DNA from: Kosakonia sacchari SP1
GTDB taxonomy: Bacteria > Pseudomonadota > Gammaproteobacteria > Enterobacterales > Enterobacteriaceae
DNA length: 64,000 bases
Assembly: GCF_000300455.3 (NCBI RefSeq)
Contig: NZ_CP007215.2
Coordinates: 1,116,001-1,180,000 of the forward strand
Direction of reading: 5' to 3'
The translations under genes and the position numbers were made by a program. Shown here piece after piece: positions 1-8,749 of the stretch. The notes beneath the pieces are model-generated. The model was not told where the DNA came from. It did no database searches and saw nothing but the letters and a program-made list of their open reading frames with translations. Within the stretch, counting starts at the first letter, position 1. Each line of letters begins with the position of its first letter.

Positions 1-182
1 CATGTTGTTTCCCCGGCGACAACCACCGGTAACTGACGAAAGCCCATCGCACGCAGCTCATCGGCCGCTTGCGGCACGTGGTCAACGTTCACCATTTCGA
101 ACGCCAGGCCACGGCTTTCCATCGCGCGTTTGGTGGCGTGGCACTGAACACAATCATTTCGAGTGTAAATGGTAATGCGCAT
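1..182 (-). CDS. nrdH: NrdH glutaredoxin-like protein, 3' end cut by window edge
   Basis: This is the first 60 codons of NrdH, the thioredoxin-like electron donor of the class Ib ribonucleotide reductase NrdEF. The redox motif CVQC is near the N-terminus, followed by the FRQLPVV cis-proline segment typical of the fold. The ATG at 182 begins MRITIYTR, the usual NrdH start. The gene reads out of the left edge, so nrdIEF should lie beyond it. A pair of NrdR boxes lies about 75-120 bp upstream. The next gene upstream is ygaM, as in E. coli. Confidence 0.93.
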   Translation of the reverse strand, partial: MRITIYTRNDCVQCHATKRAMESRGLAFEMVNVDHVPQAADELRAMGFRQLPVVVAGETT

Positions 183-256
183 AATTCGTATTTCCGTCTA
201 AAATAGAGTGGCGGCGCGAAGGTTCGCGTCAGTTAGTGTGTGTGTTACCGATCTGA

Positions 257-303
257 ATACTAGATGTAGTTATTTAAAGATGCAACCACACAATATATAG
301 GAA
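257..303 (-). promoter_or_regulatory. Tandem NrdR boxes of the nrdHIEF promoter
   Basis: Two 16-bp sites match the NrdR consensus (acaCwAtATaTwGtgt). Site 1 is at 257-272 with core ACTAGATGTAGT, and site 2 is at 288-303 with core CACAATATATAG. The equivalent C residues are at 260 and 291, exactly 31 bp or about three helical turns apart, which is the spacing NrdR needs to bind as an oligomer. NrdR is the ATP/dATP-sensing repressor of ribonucleotide reductase operons. The sites and spacing are seen in the sequence. Repression is inferred from the family. Confidence 0.75.
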
Positions 304-390
304 ATTGTCATAGGCTTTGCCCAAAGGATGGAAACAATGGGTAAGGGCGGTTTGTACGCGTTTCGTACAAAAAAACGATATGCAGGCAAA

Positions 391-423
391 TAAAAACCCC
401 TGCGGGGGAAACCGGCAGGGGTT
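391..423 (-). terminator. Rho-independent terminator of ygaM
   Basis: Read leftwards, a 9-bp stem (AACCCCTGC pairing with GCAGGGGTT) is followed by a T-run. It sits 19 bases past the ygaM stop. Confidence 0.75.
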
Positions 424-441
424 GAGTCGTGCGGAAATCCG

Positions 442-768
442 TTAGCGGCGCAAGCTCAGCAGCGCGCCAAGAAAAATACCGACCGCGGCGGCGGCGCCAA
501 CGCTGCACCAGGGTTTGTCTTTCACAAACGTATCGGCACAACCCACGGCATCTCTCGCCGCTTGTTGCACACGGCTGCGACCATGCATGCGTGCGCGGGT
601 CTCTTTCAGTAAGGCCTGTGCTTTACGGCGGGCGCTTTCCGCTTCGTCTTTCGCGTCGCTCCCCCAGGATTTCAGCACGGCTTCGAGGCTATCAGCGAGC
701 TGGTTAACATCGTGGTTAATATCCTCAACACCTTCATCTACGTCACGGCGATTCGGTCTGTTAAACAT
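442..768 (-). CDS. ygaM: YgaM, ElaB/YqjD-family (DUF883) membrane-anchored protein
   Basis: A 108-residue protein of the DUF883 family, whose ElaB and YqjD members tether ribosomes or other partners to the inner membrane in stationary phase. The first 80 residues are charged and helical (DVNQLADSLEAVLKSWG, then Lys/Glu/Ala-rich). The C-terminus has one hydrophobic segment (AAAAVGIFLGALL) ending in Arg-Arg, the tail-anchor pattern of the family. It lies between nrdH and ygaC as in E. coli. Stationary-phase control is expected from the family but is not visible here. Confidence 0.9.
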   Translation of the reverse strand: MFNRPNRRDVDEGVEDINHDVNQLADSLEAVLKSWGSDAKDEAESARRKAQALLKETRARMHGRSRVQQAARDAVGCADTFVKDKPWCSVGAAAAVGIFLGALLSLRR

Positions 769-930
769 AGGATCCTCCCTCGTTTTCGATGTGAATTTTA
801 GTTTAGACCATAATTTTTAAGGCCAGACGGCAATCACGCCTTTCAGGTTCGTTTGTGGAATTTTCTGAGTCACGGTCCATGCTCAGTCATGTAAGGTGGC
901 GAGGCTTTGGAAAGATGACGAGGAAAATCT

Positions 931-1275
931 ATGTATTTAAGACCCGATGAAGTGGCGCGCGTGCTGGAAAAAGTGGGATTCACCATGGATGTGGCCACGC
1001 CGAAAACCTATGGTTATCGCCGTGGCGAAAATTATGTGTATGTTAACCGCGAAGCGCGTATGGGACGCACGGCGCTGGTGATTCACCCCACGTTGAAAGA
1101 ACGCAGTTCGTCGCTCGCGGAACCCGCCTCGGACATCAAACTGTGCGATCACTACCAGAATTTCCCGCTCTACTTCGGCGGCGATGCGCAGGAGCATTAC
1201 GGCATTCCGCACGGCTTTAGCTCGCGCGTGGCGCTGGAAAAATTTATTACGGGATTATTTGGCGAAGCGCATTAA
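931..1275 (+). CDS. ygaC: YgaC, DUF2002 family protein
   Basis: A 114-residue protein matching YgaC in length and content (starts [17 protein letters not shown], contains [19 protein letters not shown]). The family is a small soluble alpha/beta protein of unknown function, reported as Fur-regulated in E. coli. It is divergent from ygaM and convergent with alaE. The start ATG follows a plausible AGGAAAAT ribosome-binding site. The stop codon overlaps the A-run of the alaE terminator. Confidence 0.9.
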   Translation: MYLRPDEVARVLEKVGFTMDVATPKTYGYRRGENYVYVNREARMGRTALVIHPTLKERSSSLAEPASDIKLCDHYQNFPLYFGGDAQEHYGIPHGFSSRVALEKFITGLFGEAH

Positions 1276-1302
1276 AAAGGCGGCAGACCAAAGCCTGCCG
1301 CC
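1274..1302 (-). terminator. Terminator of alaE, overlapping the ygaC 3' end
   Basis: The 8-bp stem GGCGGCAG/CTGCCGCC reads leftwards into five T residues. It lies between the convergent stops of ygaC and alaE. Confidence 0.7.
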
Positions 1303-1307
1303 CGCCA

Positions 1308-1757
1308 TCAGGCCTTGGCCTGATGGTAGTTGCTCACCCGGAACAGGCGGCGGCAATAATCGAGGAAGTAACCGTATACTGCGCCCATCATCATCGACAG
1401 CACAATATTGGAGCTGACCGCGGCGACAATCTGGTGCCAGTCGGCACCGACTCCCCACAAAATGGCGACATACACCGGTGACTGAAAGGTCACGTAGGCC
1501 AGCACATCGGCGAGATTCTTCATCCAGCCAGACGGGCTAATACGGCGGGCGTAACGCATAAACGCATCGCGGTACATACCATAAGGCCAGGCGATAATAA
1601 TGTTCACCGGGATAGCCACCAGCCGCGATGAAAGTGACTGTTCAAAGCTCATTCCGGAGAGAAATATTTCAATCAACATGTTCACTACCGAACAGTAGAC
1701 AACCATAGCAAAGGTGTCCGCAGCGGCGTGACGCAGGCGAGACTGCGAAGAGAACAT
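1308..1757 (-). CDS. alaE: L-alanine exporter AlaE
   Basis: A 149-residue inner-membrane protein with four hydrophobic segments, near residues 15-40, 46-66, 85-110 and 115-138. It matches AlaE, which exports L-alanine and related small neutral amino acids by proton antiport. Recognised stretches include [16 protein letters not shown] and [16 protein letters not shown]. In E. coli it lies beside ygaC and stpA. Here ygaC is kept but stpA is missing, and the 450 bp upstream has no gene. The ATG at 1757 has an AAGGAGC site just upstream. Confidence 0.92.
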   Translation of the reverse strand: MFSSQSRLRHAAADTFAMVVYCSVVNMLIEIFLSGMSFEQSLSSRLVAIPVNIIIAWPYGMYRDAFMRYARRISPSGWMKNLADVLAYVTFQSPVYVAILWGVGADWHQIVAAVSSNIVLSMMMGAVYGYFLDYCRRLFRVSNYHQAKA

Positions 1758-2177
1758 GGTGGTGCTCCTTGATAATCAATAAACGGGCAAATGAACGGTC
1801 GTGTTAGCGTTTTACAACGGCTGGCTTGATGTGTGTAGATTATCTATCTGCATTGAAACTCACAACTAGCGATAAATTTTTATTTTCTTTTCTTTGTTGG
1901 ATAAAGTGCTCTGCATTTGCGTGAATTTTACGCATTTCATTATTTTTGTTGGGACGGTCATTAAATTCATTAAATATCAAAGCGTTATTTTTGATATGTG
2001 ATGTGACGCACTCATTAACAGGTAAGCGCATGCCCCTGTTTTAGTGCGCTATGCTTCCGGGGGAGAAATAAAACCGTGGGCAGCATTTTTTATGCTAATT
2101 AAGCGTGAATGGTAGTGTTTAGTGCTGAAATTGAGGTTGCTTGTTTATGCGGTTTTTTTGAATAGAACTGAATTTTT
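1758..2177. other. Gene-free AT-rich region upstream of alaE
   Basis: No convincing gene is seen. It holds the alaE promoter region and a Ser/Asn-rich 63-codon frame on the minus strand (1840-2031) without a good ribosome-binding site. stpA would occupy this place in E. coli. Confidence 0.5.
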
Positions 2178-2201
2178 AAGCGGTGGGAGAACGCCCACCG
2201 C
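2178..2201 (-). terminator. Terminator of the YodC-like gene
   Basis: The 8-bp stem GCGGTGGG/CCCACCGC (2180-2187 with 2194-2201) reads leftwards into TTAAAAATT just past the stop codon. Confidence 0.7.
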
Positions 2202-2207
2202 CACCGA

Positions 2208-2387
2208 TTAGCAGACGCCAAAATCACCGTCTTCTTTATACAGAGAGACATCTTCCGCTTTCAGCGTGATTTTTGCTGCCTGCTCGTCATGGGCCGGAAC
2301 CACGACAATCTGATCCTGATGGACTTCCAGTACTTTCAGTTTTGGCCCGCCAATGCGTGGCTGCACAATATCGCCGACAGAAAACAT
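2208..2387 (-). CDS. Small YodC-like (DUF2158) protein
   Basis: A 59-residue protein beginning MFSVGDIVQPRIGGPKLKV. The early pattern GD-V--R-GGP-M/L-V is that of the DUF2158/YodC family, small beta-barrel proteins of unknown function. An upstream in-frame ATG would give 96 residues. The ATG at 2387 is preferred because AAAGGAGC lies 7 bases before it, the homology starts there, and the longer N-terminus looks random. Monocistronic with its own terminator. Confidence 0.75.
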   Translation of the reverse strand: MFSVGDIVQPRIGGPKLKVLEVHQDQIVVVPAHDEQAAKITLKAEDVSLYKEDGDFGVC

Positions 2388-2566
2388 GTTTTGCTCCTTT
2401 TGTAATGAGTTTGTGAAGATAAACATAGCCTGAACGTCCGCCAGGGTACAGCGTAAAAGAGGGTAAACACGGCCAGTGAAAGTGGCAGCTGCAGGCAAAG
2501 TGGCTAATCTTTAAGGGATTGTCTTTCTTTTCAATCAACTGGAATGACGTTGCACAGGAGGTTTAT

Positions 2567-2725
2567 ATGGGTTTTTGGCGAGTTGTATTTACCATTATTC
2601 TGCCGCCGCTGGGCGTGCTGCTTGGCAAAGGCTTTGGTTGGGCATTTATCATTAACATCCTGCTTACACTGCTGGGCTATTTCCCTGGCCTGATCCACGC
2701 GTTTTGGGTGCAAACCCGCAATTAA
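2567..2725 (+). CDS. yqaE: YqaE, PMP3-family membrane protein
   Basis: A 52-residue Pmp3/UPF0057 protein with two membrane helices joined by a short loop (TIILPPLGVLLGKGFGW, then INILLTLLGYFPGLIHAFW). The family is linked to membrane-potential and salt-stress tolerance in yeast and plants, and YqaE is stress-induced in E. coli. The frame is open 16 codons further upstream, but the ATG at 2567 has CAGGAGG six bases before it and gives the standard length. Confidence 0.92.
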   Translation: MGFWRVVFTIILPPLGVLLGKGFGWAFIINILLTLLGYFPGLIHAFWVQTRN

Positions 2726-2733
2726 CTCCTGTC

Positions 2734-2752
2734 GGGCGGGTCTCCGCCCATT
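2734..2752 (+). terminator. Possible terminator of yqaE
   Basis: The 6-bp GC stem GGGCGG/CCGCCC with a GTCT loop lies just after the stop. The following tract is AT-rich but not a clean T-run. Confidence 0.4.
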
Positions 2753-2876
2753 ATTAAAACTCACCTGATGACATCCCAATTTATAGTGGTTTTGCGTGAA
2801 TTTTGCGCAAAACAGTAAAGAACACCCGCGGCGTCGACGATAACCGACTGATGAACGTCAATTCTATGGAGAAGAT

Positions 2877-3758
2877 ATGAGCATTCAGGATGTCGGTTCG
2901 TCTGCCGCGTTGCAGACGTTACCCGAAATACGTCAGTCAAAAACCATCACTTTTGCTGGAAAAGAGATCGTCACGGAAAGCTCAATTTCCGTCAACATTT
3001 CAGCAGAAGCGCTGGCAAAGGGCATGGAAGGGCGCACTGCGCCAACCAAAGAAGAGGCGGAAAAGCGGGCGCAGGCAATGGCGGTGGTTCGTAATGCCAA
3101 CATGGCCACTTATGCGCGTGGGCCAAGTCTCGCCAGCGAGTTCTATTCCGATCCGCAAAGCGCGGGTGACGCGGTGAAGTTTATCGATTTTTTCCAGCAC
3201 TCGACCGTTAACCCTGATGACATGGCCGCCGCGTTACATCAGGCGCTCGTCTCACCGCAAGCGAGCGGTGATTACACGACCAGCGCGATGGATCTGTCGA
3301 TGACCCAGGCGAAGCTCAATGACGTGGTGTCAAAGTACATCTCTGCTGATTATCAGCAGCAGGCCAGCGCGTTTGTCGCCAGTTTTATTGCCGAAAAAGC
3401 CGATCAGGCCGATCAGATGAACCGCGCGGTGCTGACGCAGGCGTCGAATCTCGCACAAAGCCTGGGCAATACGGCACAAGCCAGGCAACATCAGCAAGCG
3501 ATTGATCAACTGAGCGCGGGTACACATGCCTCCCAGACGGTACGCCATCAAATGCTGAGTATCACCGCCCGCGGTACTGACAGCGATAGCTGGTTCACGC
3601 AGTTTAATCAGTCAGTGGACAATAGCGGAACGCTGCCGTTTATGCGTGATATCGAGAAAAACCACATCAGCGCGCTACAGCAGCAGTGGCAGCAGTTTGC
3701 GGTCTTTTTGCAGACGGCAAAACAGAGTGATGCAGCGCAAGAGCGTGGCAATCAGTAA
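2877..3758 (+). CDS. Hypothetical 293-residue protein
   Basis: I do not recognise this protein. The start is good: ATGGAGAAG lies a few bases before the ATG. It has no signal peptide or membrane segment. It is rich in Ala, Gln and Ser and is predicted mostly helical from about residue 60. Near residue 38 it has the phrase ISVNISAEALAKG, which resembles the short 'xVxISxEA' motif seen near the N-terminus of several flagellar-associated and secreted enterobacterial proteins, but that is weak. It stands alone and shares a bidirectional terminator with the downstream chemoreceptor. Codon use looks ordinary for the neighbourhood. Confidence 0.7.
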   Translation: MSIQDVGSSAALQTLPEIRQSKTITFAGKEIVTESSISVNISAEALAKGMEGRTAPTKEEAEKRAQAMAVVRNANMATYARGPSLASEFYSDPQSAGDAVKFIDFFQHSTVNPDDMAAALHQALVSPQASGDYTTSAMDLSMTQAKLNDVVSKYISADYQQQASAFVASFIAEKADQADQMNRAVLTQASNLAQSLGNTAQARQHQQAIDQLSAGTHASQTVRHQMLSITARGTDSDSWFTQFNQSVDNSGTLPFMRDIEKNHISALQQQWQQFAVFLQTAKQSDAAQERGNQ

Positions 3759-3794
3759 CCGCGACAGCGATGTAAACGGCATCGTGAAAGGAAG

Positions 3795-3831
3795 AAAAGC
3801 CAGCGCGACAAGCATATCGCGCTGGCTTTTT
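3795..3831. terminator. Bidirectional terminator between hypothetical gene and chemoreceptor
   Basis: A 14-bp perfect stem, AAAAGCCAGCGCGA with TCGCGCTGGCTTTT, is flanked by A-run and T-run. It serves both converging genes. Confidence 0.85.
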
Positions 3832-3838
3832 GCGGGGG

Positions 3839-5509
3839 TTAGAACGTTTCCCAGTTGTTGTCACTACTTGATGGCGCTGCGGTAGCGACCGGGCGCAACG
3901 GCGTAGCTTGCGGTTTGCCCGGTTTTGCATTCAGTAGCGCGTTGTGTCCGTTAACACGGAACACGGCAACTGCCTGGCGCAACTGCTCGGCTTGCTGCTC
4001 AAGCGCAGCGGAAGCAGCGGCGGATTCCTGCACCAGCGCGGCGTTCTGCTGGGTTACGCTGTCCATCTGCGATACCGCAAGGCTCACCTGTTCAATTCCC
4101 TTGCTCTGTTCTTCAGAGGCGGAGGCGATTTCGCCCATGATATCCGTCACGCGTGTAACGGCATTGACGATCTCTTTCATCGTATCGCCCGCTTCCGCAA
4201 CCTGCGTGGTACCCGAGTTCACCCGGTTCACAGAGTTATCAATCAGGGTTTTGATCTCTTTCGCCGCCTGCGCACTGCGGCTTGCCAGCGTACGGACTTC
4301 GCCTGCCACCACCGCAAAACCCCGGCCCTGCTCACCGGCACGCGCCGCTTCGACCGCCGCGTTGAGCGCGAGAATATTAGTCTGGAAGGCAATACCGTCG
4401 ATCACGCTGGTGATATGGGCGATTTGCTGCGAACTGTCGGAAATTTCGCTCATCGTGCGCACCACGTTATTCACCACTTCGCCACCGCGTGCGGCGGTAT
4501 CGGAGGCGTTTTTCGCCAGATGCGATGCCTGACGAGCGTTATCGGTGTTCTGTTTCACCGTTGCCGTTAACTGTTCCATGCTGGCGGCGGTCTCTTCCAG
4601 CGAAGCGGCTTGTTGCTCGGTACGCGACGAGAGATCGTTGTTGCCAGTGGAGATTTCGCTGGCGCCGGTGTAAATCGAATCGGAACTGTTGCGCACCGCG
4701 CTGACCGTTTTCACCAGCGATGTTTGCATTTCATGTAAACCGGCGGCGAGTTGGCTCATTTCGTTACGCCCTTCAGCCGAAATGCTCATCGTCAAATCAC
4801 CCCCGGCGATAGCGCGAATATGCCCCATCACGCTGTGCAGCGGGCGCAGAAGCAAGTGCTGGAGACCCAGCCAGATAACGGTCATTACCGCAATTACCAC
4901 CAACAAAATCACGCCCAGCGTCCACTGCATGCTGGTAAAACTGCTCTGGTTTTGCTGTGCGGCGGCTTGCAGGAAGGTGTTATTTTCCGCCCGCCATTTG
5001 GCGTAGCTGGCGTCCATATCATCCTGCGCTTGCTGCGCGTCGAGGTTGCCATAAGCCTCGTAGTTATTGGCGCGCAGGAAAGCGATCGACTGCTGCAACA
5101 CATCGTGCATTTTGGTGATGTTTTGCGCCACTTCGTCGGCTAATGCAGCGTCCTGCCCGGCAACGCGCGGCGTGCTTTTGTAGTTGTTGAAATACCCTTC
5201 AGATTTACCCAGCGAATCTGCCGCCGTAGTGAGCAGCTTTTCAATGCTGGCCAGCGACGCCGGATCGCGCTGGTTTTTCAAAAAGCGGATTGCCACGCGG
5301 GTAACGGTAACGCGTGTTTTGATAAGCGTGTTCACGCTGTCGCCAAGATTTTCTTGCTGTGCGTTCAGCACGCCAGTGTTCTGAAAGTTGACCCTGTCGT
5401 TATTGACCGCCGAGTAGAAAAGACCCCCAGTAACCAGTTGAAGAAGACAAAATACTGAAAGAGCAATAATGATGCCTGTAATAACCCGTATATTTTTAAG
5501 CATGGCCAT
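3839..5509 (-). CDS. Methyl-accepting chemotaxis protein (Tar/Tsr type)
   Basis: A 556-residue transmembrane chemoreceptor. TM1 is at about 8-30, the periplasmic four-helix ligand domain at about 31-190 and TM2 at about 191-213. A HAMP domain follows to about 267 and then the methylation/signalling helices. The conserved hairpin tip is present (EAARAGEQGRGFAVVAGEVR). The C-terminus is NNWETF, so it carries the NWETF tether that binds CheR and CheB in high-abundance receptors. A strong sigma-28 promoter lies 32 bp upstream, placing it in the flagellar late regulon although the flagellar locus is 30 kb away. The ligand cannot be told from the sequence. Confidence 0.93.
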   Translation of the reverse strand: MAMLKNIRVITGIIIALSVFCLLQLVTGGLFYSAVNNDRVNFQNTGVLNAQQENLGDSVNTLIKTRVTVTRVAIRFLKNQRDPASLASIEKLLTTAADSLGKSEGYFNNYKSTPRVAGQDAALADEVAQNITKMHDVLQQSIAFLRANNYEAYGNLDAQQAQDDMDASYAKWRAENNTFLQAAAQQNQSSFTSMQWTLGVILLVVIAVMTVIWLGLQHLLLRPLHSVMGHIRAIAGGDLTMSISAEGRNEMSQLAAGLHEMQTSLVKTVSAVRNSSDSIYTGASEISTGNNDLSSRTEQQAASLEETAASMEQLTATVKQNTDNARQASHLAKNASDTAARGGEVVNNVVRTMSEISDSSQQIAHITSVIDGIAFQTNILALNAAVEAARAGEQGRGFAVVAGEVRTLASRSAQAAKEIKTLIDNSVNRVNSGTTQVAEAGDTMKEIVNAVTRVTDIMGEIASASEEQSKGIEQVSLAVSQMDSVTQQNAALVQESAAASAALEQQAEQLRQAVAVFRVNGHNALLNAKPGKPQATPLRPVATAAPSSSDNNWETF

Positions 5510-5540
5510 AGTCCGTGAAAGAGTCGGGATTGCACCACTA

Positions 5541-5567
5541 ATATCGACCTGGCCAGCATTAACTTTA
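5541..5567 (-). promoter_or_regulatory. Sigma-28 (FliA) promoter of the chemoreceptor
   Basis: Read leftwards, TAAAGTTA is followed by exactly 11 bases and GTCGATAT. The E. coli FliA consensus is TAAAGTTT-N11-GCCGATAA, so 7/8 and 6/8 positions match at the correct spacing. It lies immediately upstream of the receptor start. Confidence 0.8.
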
Positions 5568-5635
5568 TGATCACTTTTTAAACACTTAAATAAGACTTAA
5601 ATAAGTACCGGCGCCTTGCATGCCGGGAAAGTGTT

Positions 5636-7057
5636 TTAGATTTTTTTGCGGCGTTTTACGGCGAGAGCAATACGGGGTTCCAGCAGTTTTGCCACGGCGG
5701 CGAAGACGGGAACGACAACCGAGTTACCAAACTGGCGATAGGCTTGCGTATCGGAAACCGGAATGCGAAACGGTTTTTCGCCCACTTTTTCAAACCCCAT
5801 CAAACGCGCACATTCATGCGGTGTCAGCCGTCGTGGGCGACGCGCCTGATTTTCCGCGTTGGCAAAATCAGTTTCACCGAGCGCTTTATCCCAGCCGCGA
5901 TCGATAAGAATTTCTGATCCATCTTTGTGATAACGCGCCGAAAGGGTGCGTGCGACGCTATCAGCGCGGGTTGGATCAACCAGCCCGAAGCCAAAACCAT
6001 TGCCTTTCGCGGCGTGCTTTTTCGCGTAGCGATAGAGATAATCCCACAGCTTATGCGACAACACATATTTGCTGTCGACGGTCGGCTCCAGTAGCTCACC
6101 GAATGCGGGCCGTTTTGTCGGATAAAAACGGTCGATATCGCGCAGGGTAAAACCCTCGGCGAGGTCTAAATCGCGGCGAAAACCCACCAGCACAATGCGC
6201 TCGCGGTGCTGGGGTAAAAAGTGTTTGCCATCGATAATTTTCGGATCGTCTTTGCCGTTTAGCGCGGCGTCAGCCACGTCATAGCCCAGTTCATCCAGCG
6301 TATTCATAATCACGCTGAAGGTTTTGCCTTTGTCGTGGCTCTTTAAATTTTTAACGTTTTCCAGCACGAAGATGGCCGGGCGGCGGGCTTTGATAATGCG
6401 CGCCACATCGAAAAACAGCGTGCCCTGCGCTTCGCACTCAAATCCGTGCGCGCGGCCCATGGCGTTCTTTTTACTGACACCCGCAAGGCTAAAGGGCTGG
6501 CAGGGAAAACCGGCGAGCAGAACATCATGGTCAGGGATCGTTGCGGCGATATGCGCGTAGGCATCGGCTTCGGAAACGTTCGGATTGCCGCTCAGCGTCA
6601 CTTCGCGAATATCCTGATTGAAGGTATGCGTGGCGTGATCGTTATACCAGTTAGCTTTATAGGTGCGTACCGCGTTTTTATTCCATTCACTGGTGAACAC
6701 GCATTGCCCGCCAATGGCTTCAAACCCGCTGCGAATACCGCCGATACCGGCGAAGAGATCGATAAAGCGAAAACGGTAGTTCGGATGATGAGCGGGCGGG
6801 GAGGGCAGCAAGCTGCGCAGCAGCGCCTCTTCGGCGGCGGTGAACCTTCTCGGATTGCCTTTACCGTTGACCCAGCGGTTGAGCGATTCGCGGCTCCACT
6901 CGGCTTTACCCGCTTTTTTTAACTGCTCCGCCACATATTTCTGGCCGTAAATTTCCAGCACCTGATCCAGTAGTACCCGGTCCCGTTCCTGCTGTCGCTG
7001 CTGGTCAGTATCTGCCTGCGCCAGCAGATCCTGCGCAAGTGAATCAAATTCCGCCAT
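5636..7057 (-). CDS. dcm: DNA cytosine methyltransferase Dcm
   Basis: A 473-residue C5 methyltransferase that modifies the inner cytosine of CCWGG. The ordered motifs are all present: [10 protein letters not shown] (AdoMet, motif I), GFPCQPFS (catalytic Cys, IV), LENVKN (VI), [10 protein letters not shown] (VIII) and YRQFGNSV (X). The N-terminal 80 residues match the Dcm extension ([20 protein letters not shown]). In E. coli, vsr overlaps the 3' end of dcm. Here the stop is followed only by the promoter of the chemoreceptor, so the mismatch-repair endonuclease partner is not adjacent. Confidence 0.95.
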   Translation of the reverse strand: MAEFDSLAQDLLAQADTDQQRQQERDRVLLDQVLEIYGQKYVAEQLKKAGKAEWSRESLNRWVNGKGNPRRFTAAEEALLRSLLPSPPAHHPNYRFRFIDLFAGIGGIRSGFEAIGGQCVFTSEWNKNAVRTYKANWYNDHATHTFNQDIREVTLSGNPNVSEADAYAHIAATIPDHDVLLAGFPCQPFSLAGVSKKNAMGRAHGFECEAQGTLFFDVARIIKARRPAIFVLENVKNLKSHDKGKTFSVIMNTLDELGYDVADAALNGKDDPKIIDGKHFLPQHRERIVLVGFRRDLDLAEGFTLRDIDRFYPTKRPAFGELLEPTVDSKYVLSHKLWDYLYRYAKKHAAKGNGFGFGLVDPTRADSVARTLSARYHKDGSEILIDRGWDKALGETDFANAENQARRPRRLTPHECARLMGFEKVGEKPFRIPVSDTQAYRQFGNSVVVPVFAAVAKLLEPRIALAVKRRKKI

Positions 7058-7132
7058 GACGTCTCCTTGGGGTTAGGCCCTGAAATATATCACTCATTTG
7101 ACCCAGAGGATAATCGGCAGGTGCGGGGATTT

Positions 7133-7675
7133 TTACTGCGCAATAAACGAAGGCGGTACTGATTCGGTGAGCCACACGCCGTTATCAGCTTGATAGAAAA
7201 CAAAGCCCTGCGTCTGCATCTCGCCTGCGTTAACTCGCAGCACCACCGGTTTCCCATGGCGCTGGCCAACTGTCGTTGCTGTGACTTCATCGGCGGATAA
7301 ATGCACATACTGGCGCGATTTTGCTTCGAGCCCCTGCGCCAGAATATCGTCAAGGAAGCGGGTTGCCGTGCCGTGATAAAGCGTTTCTGGCGGCGCTTTC
7401 GGTTGATAGGAAATATTAACCTGCGCGGTGGAATGCCCCTGCGCGGCGCGGATTGATGCACCATCGGCAGATAAGGTGAAGCGCTTTTTATCGCTGGTCT
7501 CGACAATCTGGCGGATCAGCTCGTGGGTAAACGTATAACCTTGTGATGCTGCACCCGCGATCAGCGCGTCGATATTCACCCAGCCTTCCGCATCCAGCGT
7601 CAACCCAATTGCCTGGGGTTCATGGCGTAAGACATAGCTTAAAAACTTGCTCATCTCACTCTGTTTTTTGTCCAT
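7133..7675 (-). CDS. kptA: RNA 2'-phosphotransferase KptA (Tpt1 family)
   Basis: A 180-residue Tpt1/KptA enzyme, which moves an internal RNA 2'-phosphate to NAD to give ADP-ribose 1'',2''-cyclic phosphate. It has the winged N-terminal lobe with the family start (SKFLSYVLRHEPQAIGL) and the ART-fold lobe (LYHGTATRFLDDILAQGL, YVHLSADEVTA, GQRHGKPVVLRV). These contain the catalytic Arg-His-Arg-Arg positions. The frame is open 18 codons upstream. The ATG at 7675 is preferred because GGAGAG lies 8 bases before it and the family begins there. The physiological RNA substrate in bacteria is unknown. Confidence 0.9.
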   Translation of the reverse strand: MDKKQSEMSKFLSYVLRHEPQAIGLTLDAEGWVNIDALIAGAASQGYTFTHELIRQIVETSDKKRFTLSADGASIRAAQGHSTAQVNISYQPKAPPETLYHGTATRFLDDILAQGLEAKSRQYVHLSADEVTATTVGQRHGKPVVLRVNAGEMQTQGFVFYQADNGVWLTESVPPSFIAQ

Positions 7676-7757
7676 CAATGACTCTCCGTTTGAAAGCGCC
7701 ATTATCTGGCGACTTTTCTGTGTGGGCAATTACCCACTTCTGGCGGCGCAAACCTGT

Positions 7758-8282
7758 CTAACTGCGGTTCCACGGCATCTTCGCCAACAGCAGCGCCATG
7801 CCGCACCAGCCACTCAGACCCGCAAACAGCAAACCCGCGCCAACAAAACCCGACAGCAGGAAGAAATTGGGGTGAAGTGCAAAACCGAGCACCACACCGA
7901 GCAGGATCAGGCTGCCTGCCACAATCTGCACCTGCTGCATCAGCGGGCGCGGCTGACGTTTATCCTGCACCGTCGGCAGCTTTTCGCGTTTCCAGTTATT
8001 AAGTCCTCCGTCGAGGATCATGACTTTTGCGGGCGCAGCCGCGCGCACTAATGCGTCGGCGTTTTGTTGCGTGCGCATGCCGGACTGGCAATGGAAAATA
8101 ACCGTTTGGTCCGGCGAAATTTGCGTAACGGTTTGCCCGGCAAGCACGTCGTCCAGCGGCAGGGAAACCGCGTCGGGTAAATGTTCACGACGAAATTCAT
8201 CCGCCTGGCGAATATCAACAATCAGCGCGCCGTTTTGCTGCTGCGCACTGGCTTCTTTTGGGCTGACGAGGGTGTACTGCAT
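7758..8282 (-). CDS. ygaP: YgaP, membrane-bound rhodanese
   Basis: A rhodanese domain (about residues 5-105) has the active-site loop HCQSGMRT, whose Cys carries persulfide. A DUF2892 membrane hairpin follows (IVAGSLILLGVVLGFAL, FLLSGFVGAGLLFAGLSGWCGMALLL). This is the layout of E. coli YgaP, an inner-membrane sulfurtransferase. The ATG at 8282 follows the ygaV stop by two bases and has CGGAG upstream. An ATG six codons earlier lies inside ygaV and is unlikely. Co-transcribed with the repressor ygaV. Confidence 0.93.
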   Translation of the reverse strand: MQYTLVSPKEASAQQQNGALIVDIRQADEFRREHLPDAVSLPLDDVLAGQTVTQISPDQTVIFHCQSGMRTQQNADALVRAAAPAKVMILDGGLNNWKREKLPTVQDKRQPRPLMQQVQIVAGSLILLGVVLGFALHPNFFLLSGFVGAGLLFAGLSGWCGMALLLAKMPWNRS

Positions 8283-8284
8283 GG

Positions 8285-8596
8285 TTATATCTCCGGGCAA
8301 TAAATGGTTTTCAGCGTATGAACCAGCGTTCGGATCGCAGGCGCTTTAATGAAGTAGTTCACCCGCTGCGCCTGGCGCTGGCTTTCGATCAACCCTTCCT
8401 CTTTCATCCGTGCCAGATGCTGCGACGTGGCGGAAGGGCTAAGGCCTGTTACGGCGCTTAACTCCCCGGCGGATGTACCGGGCGCGTCGCACAGCATGCA
8501 GAGGATCAGTAAACGATGCGGGTTACTCATCGCTTTCAGTAGAGCAGACGCTTTCTCGGCCTGCGCTTGCAGTAAGGTGATATCGGAACTGGTCAT
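8285..8596 (-). CDS. ygaV: YgaV, ArsR-family sulfide/redox-sensing repressor
   Basis: A 103-residue ArsR-type winged helix protein. The recognition region is GLSPSATSQHLARMKEEGLI and the wing IESQRQAQRVNYFIK. Cysteines occur near residues 33, 36 and 99 (ILCMLCDAPG, IYCPEI). E. coli YgaV uses a Cys pair to sense sulfide or tributyltin and autoregulates ygaVP. Here it is the first gene of the pair and is divergent from the lipase gene across about 150 bp. In E. coli this pair sits with yqaE and stpA, so it has moved about 5 kb. Confidence 0.9.
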   Translation of the reverse strand: MTSSDITLLQAQAEKASALLKAMSNPHRLLILCMLCDAPGTSAGELSAVTGLSPSATSQHLARMKEEGLIESQRQAQRVNYFIKAPAIRTLVHTLKTIYCPEI

Positions 8597-8749
8597 TGTA
8601 TTTTAGTATTTTCTAAATTTAGGCAACTCTAAAATAATTGGCGTGGAGAAAGCAACCTGTATGAATAAATTACTCACACTTTCGGTTTGAATTCTTGCCG
8701 CCAACTCCGTTTACTGACGGCTAACATCCCGCTATCTATGGAGAAAAAC

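Noticed and set aside
1840-2031. 63-residue protein between alaE and the YodC-like gene
   Set aside because: No ribosome-binding site, AT-driven composition and no family resemblance.
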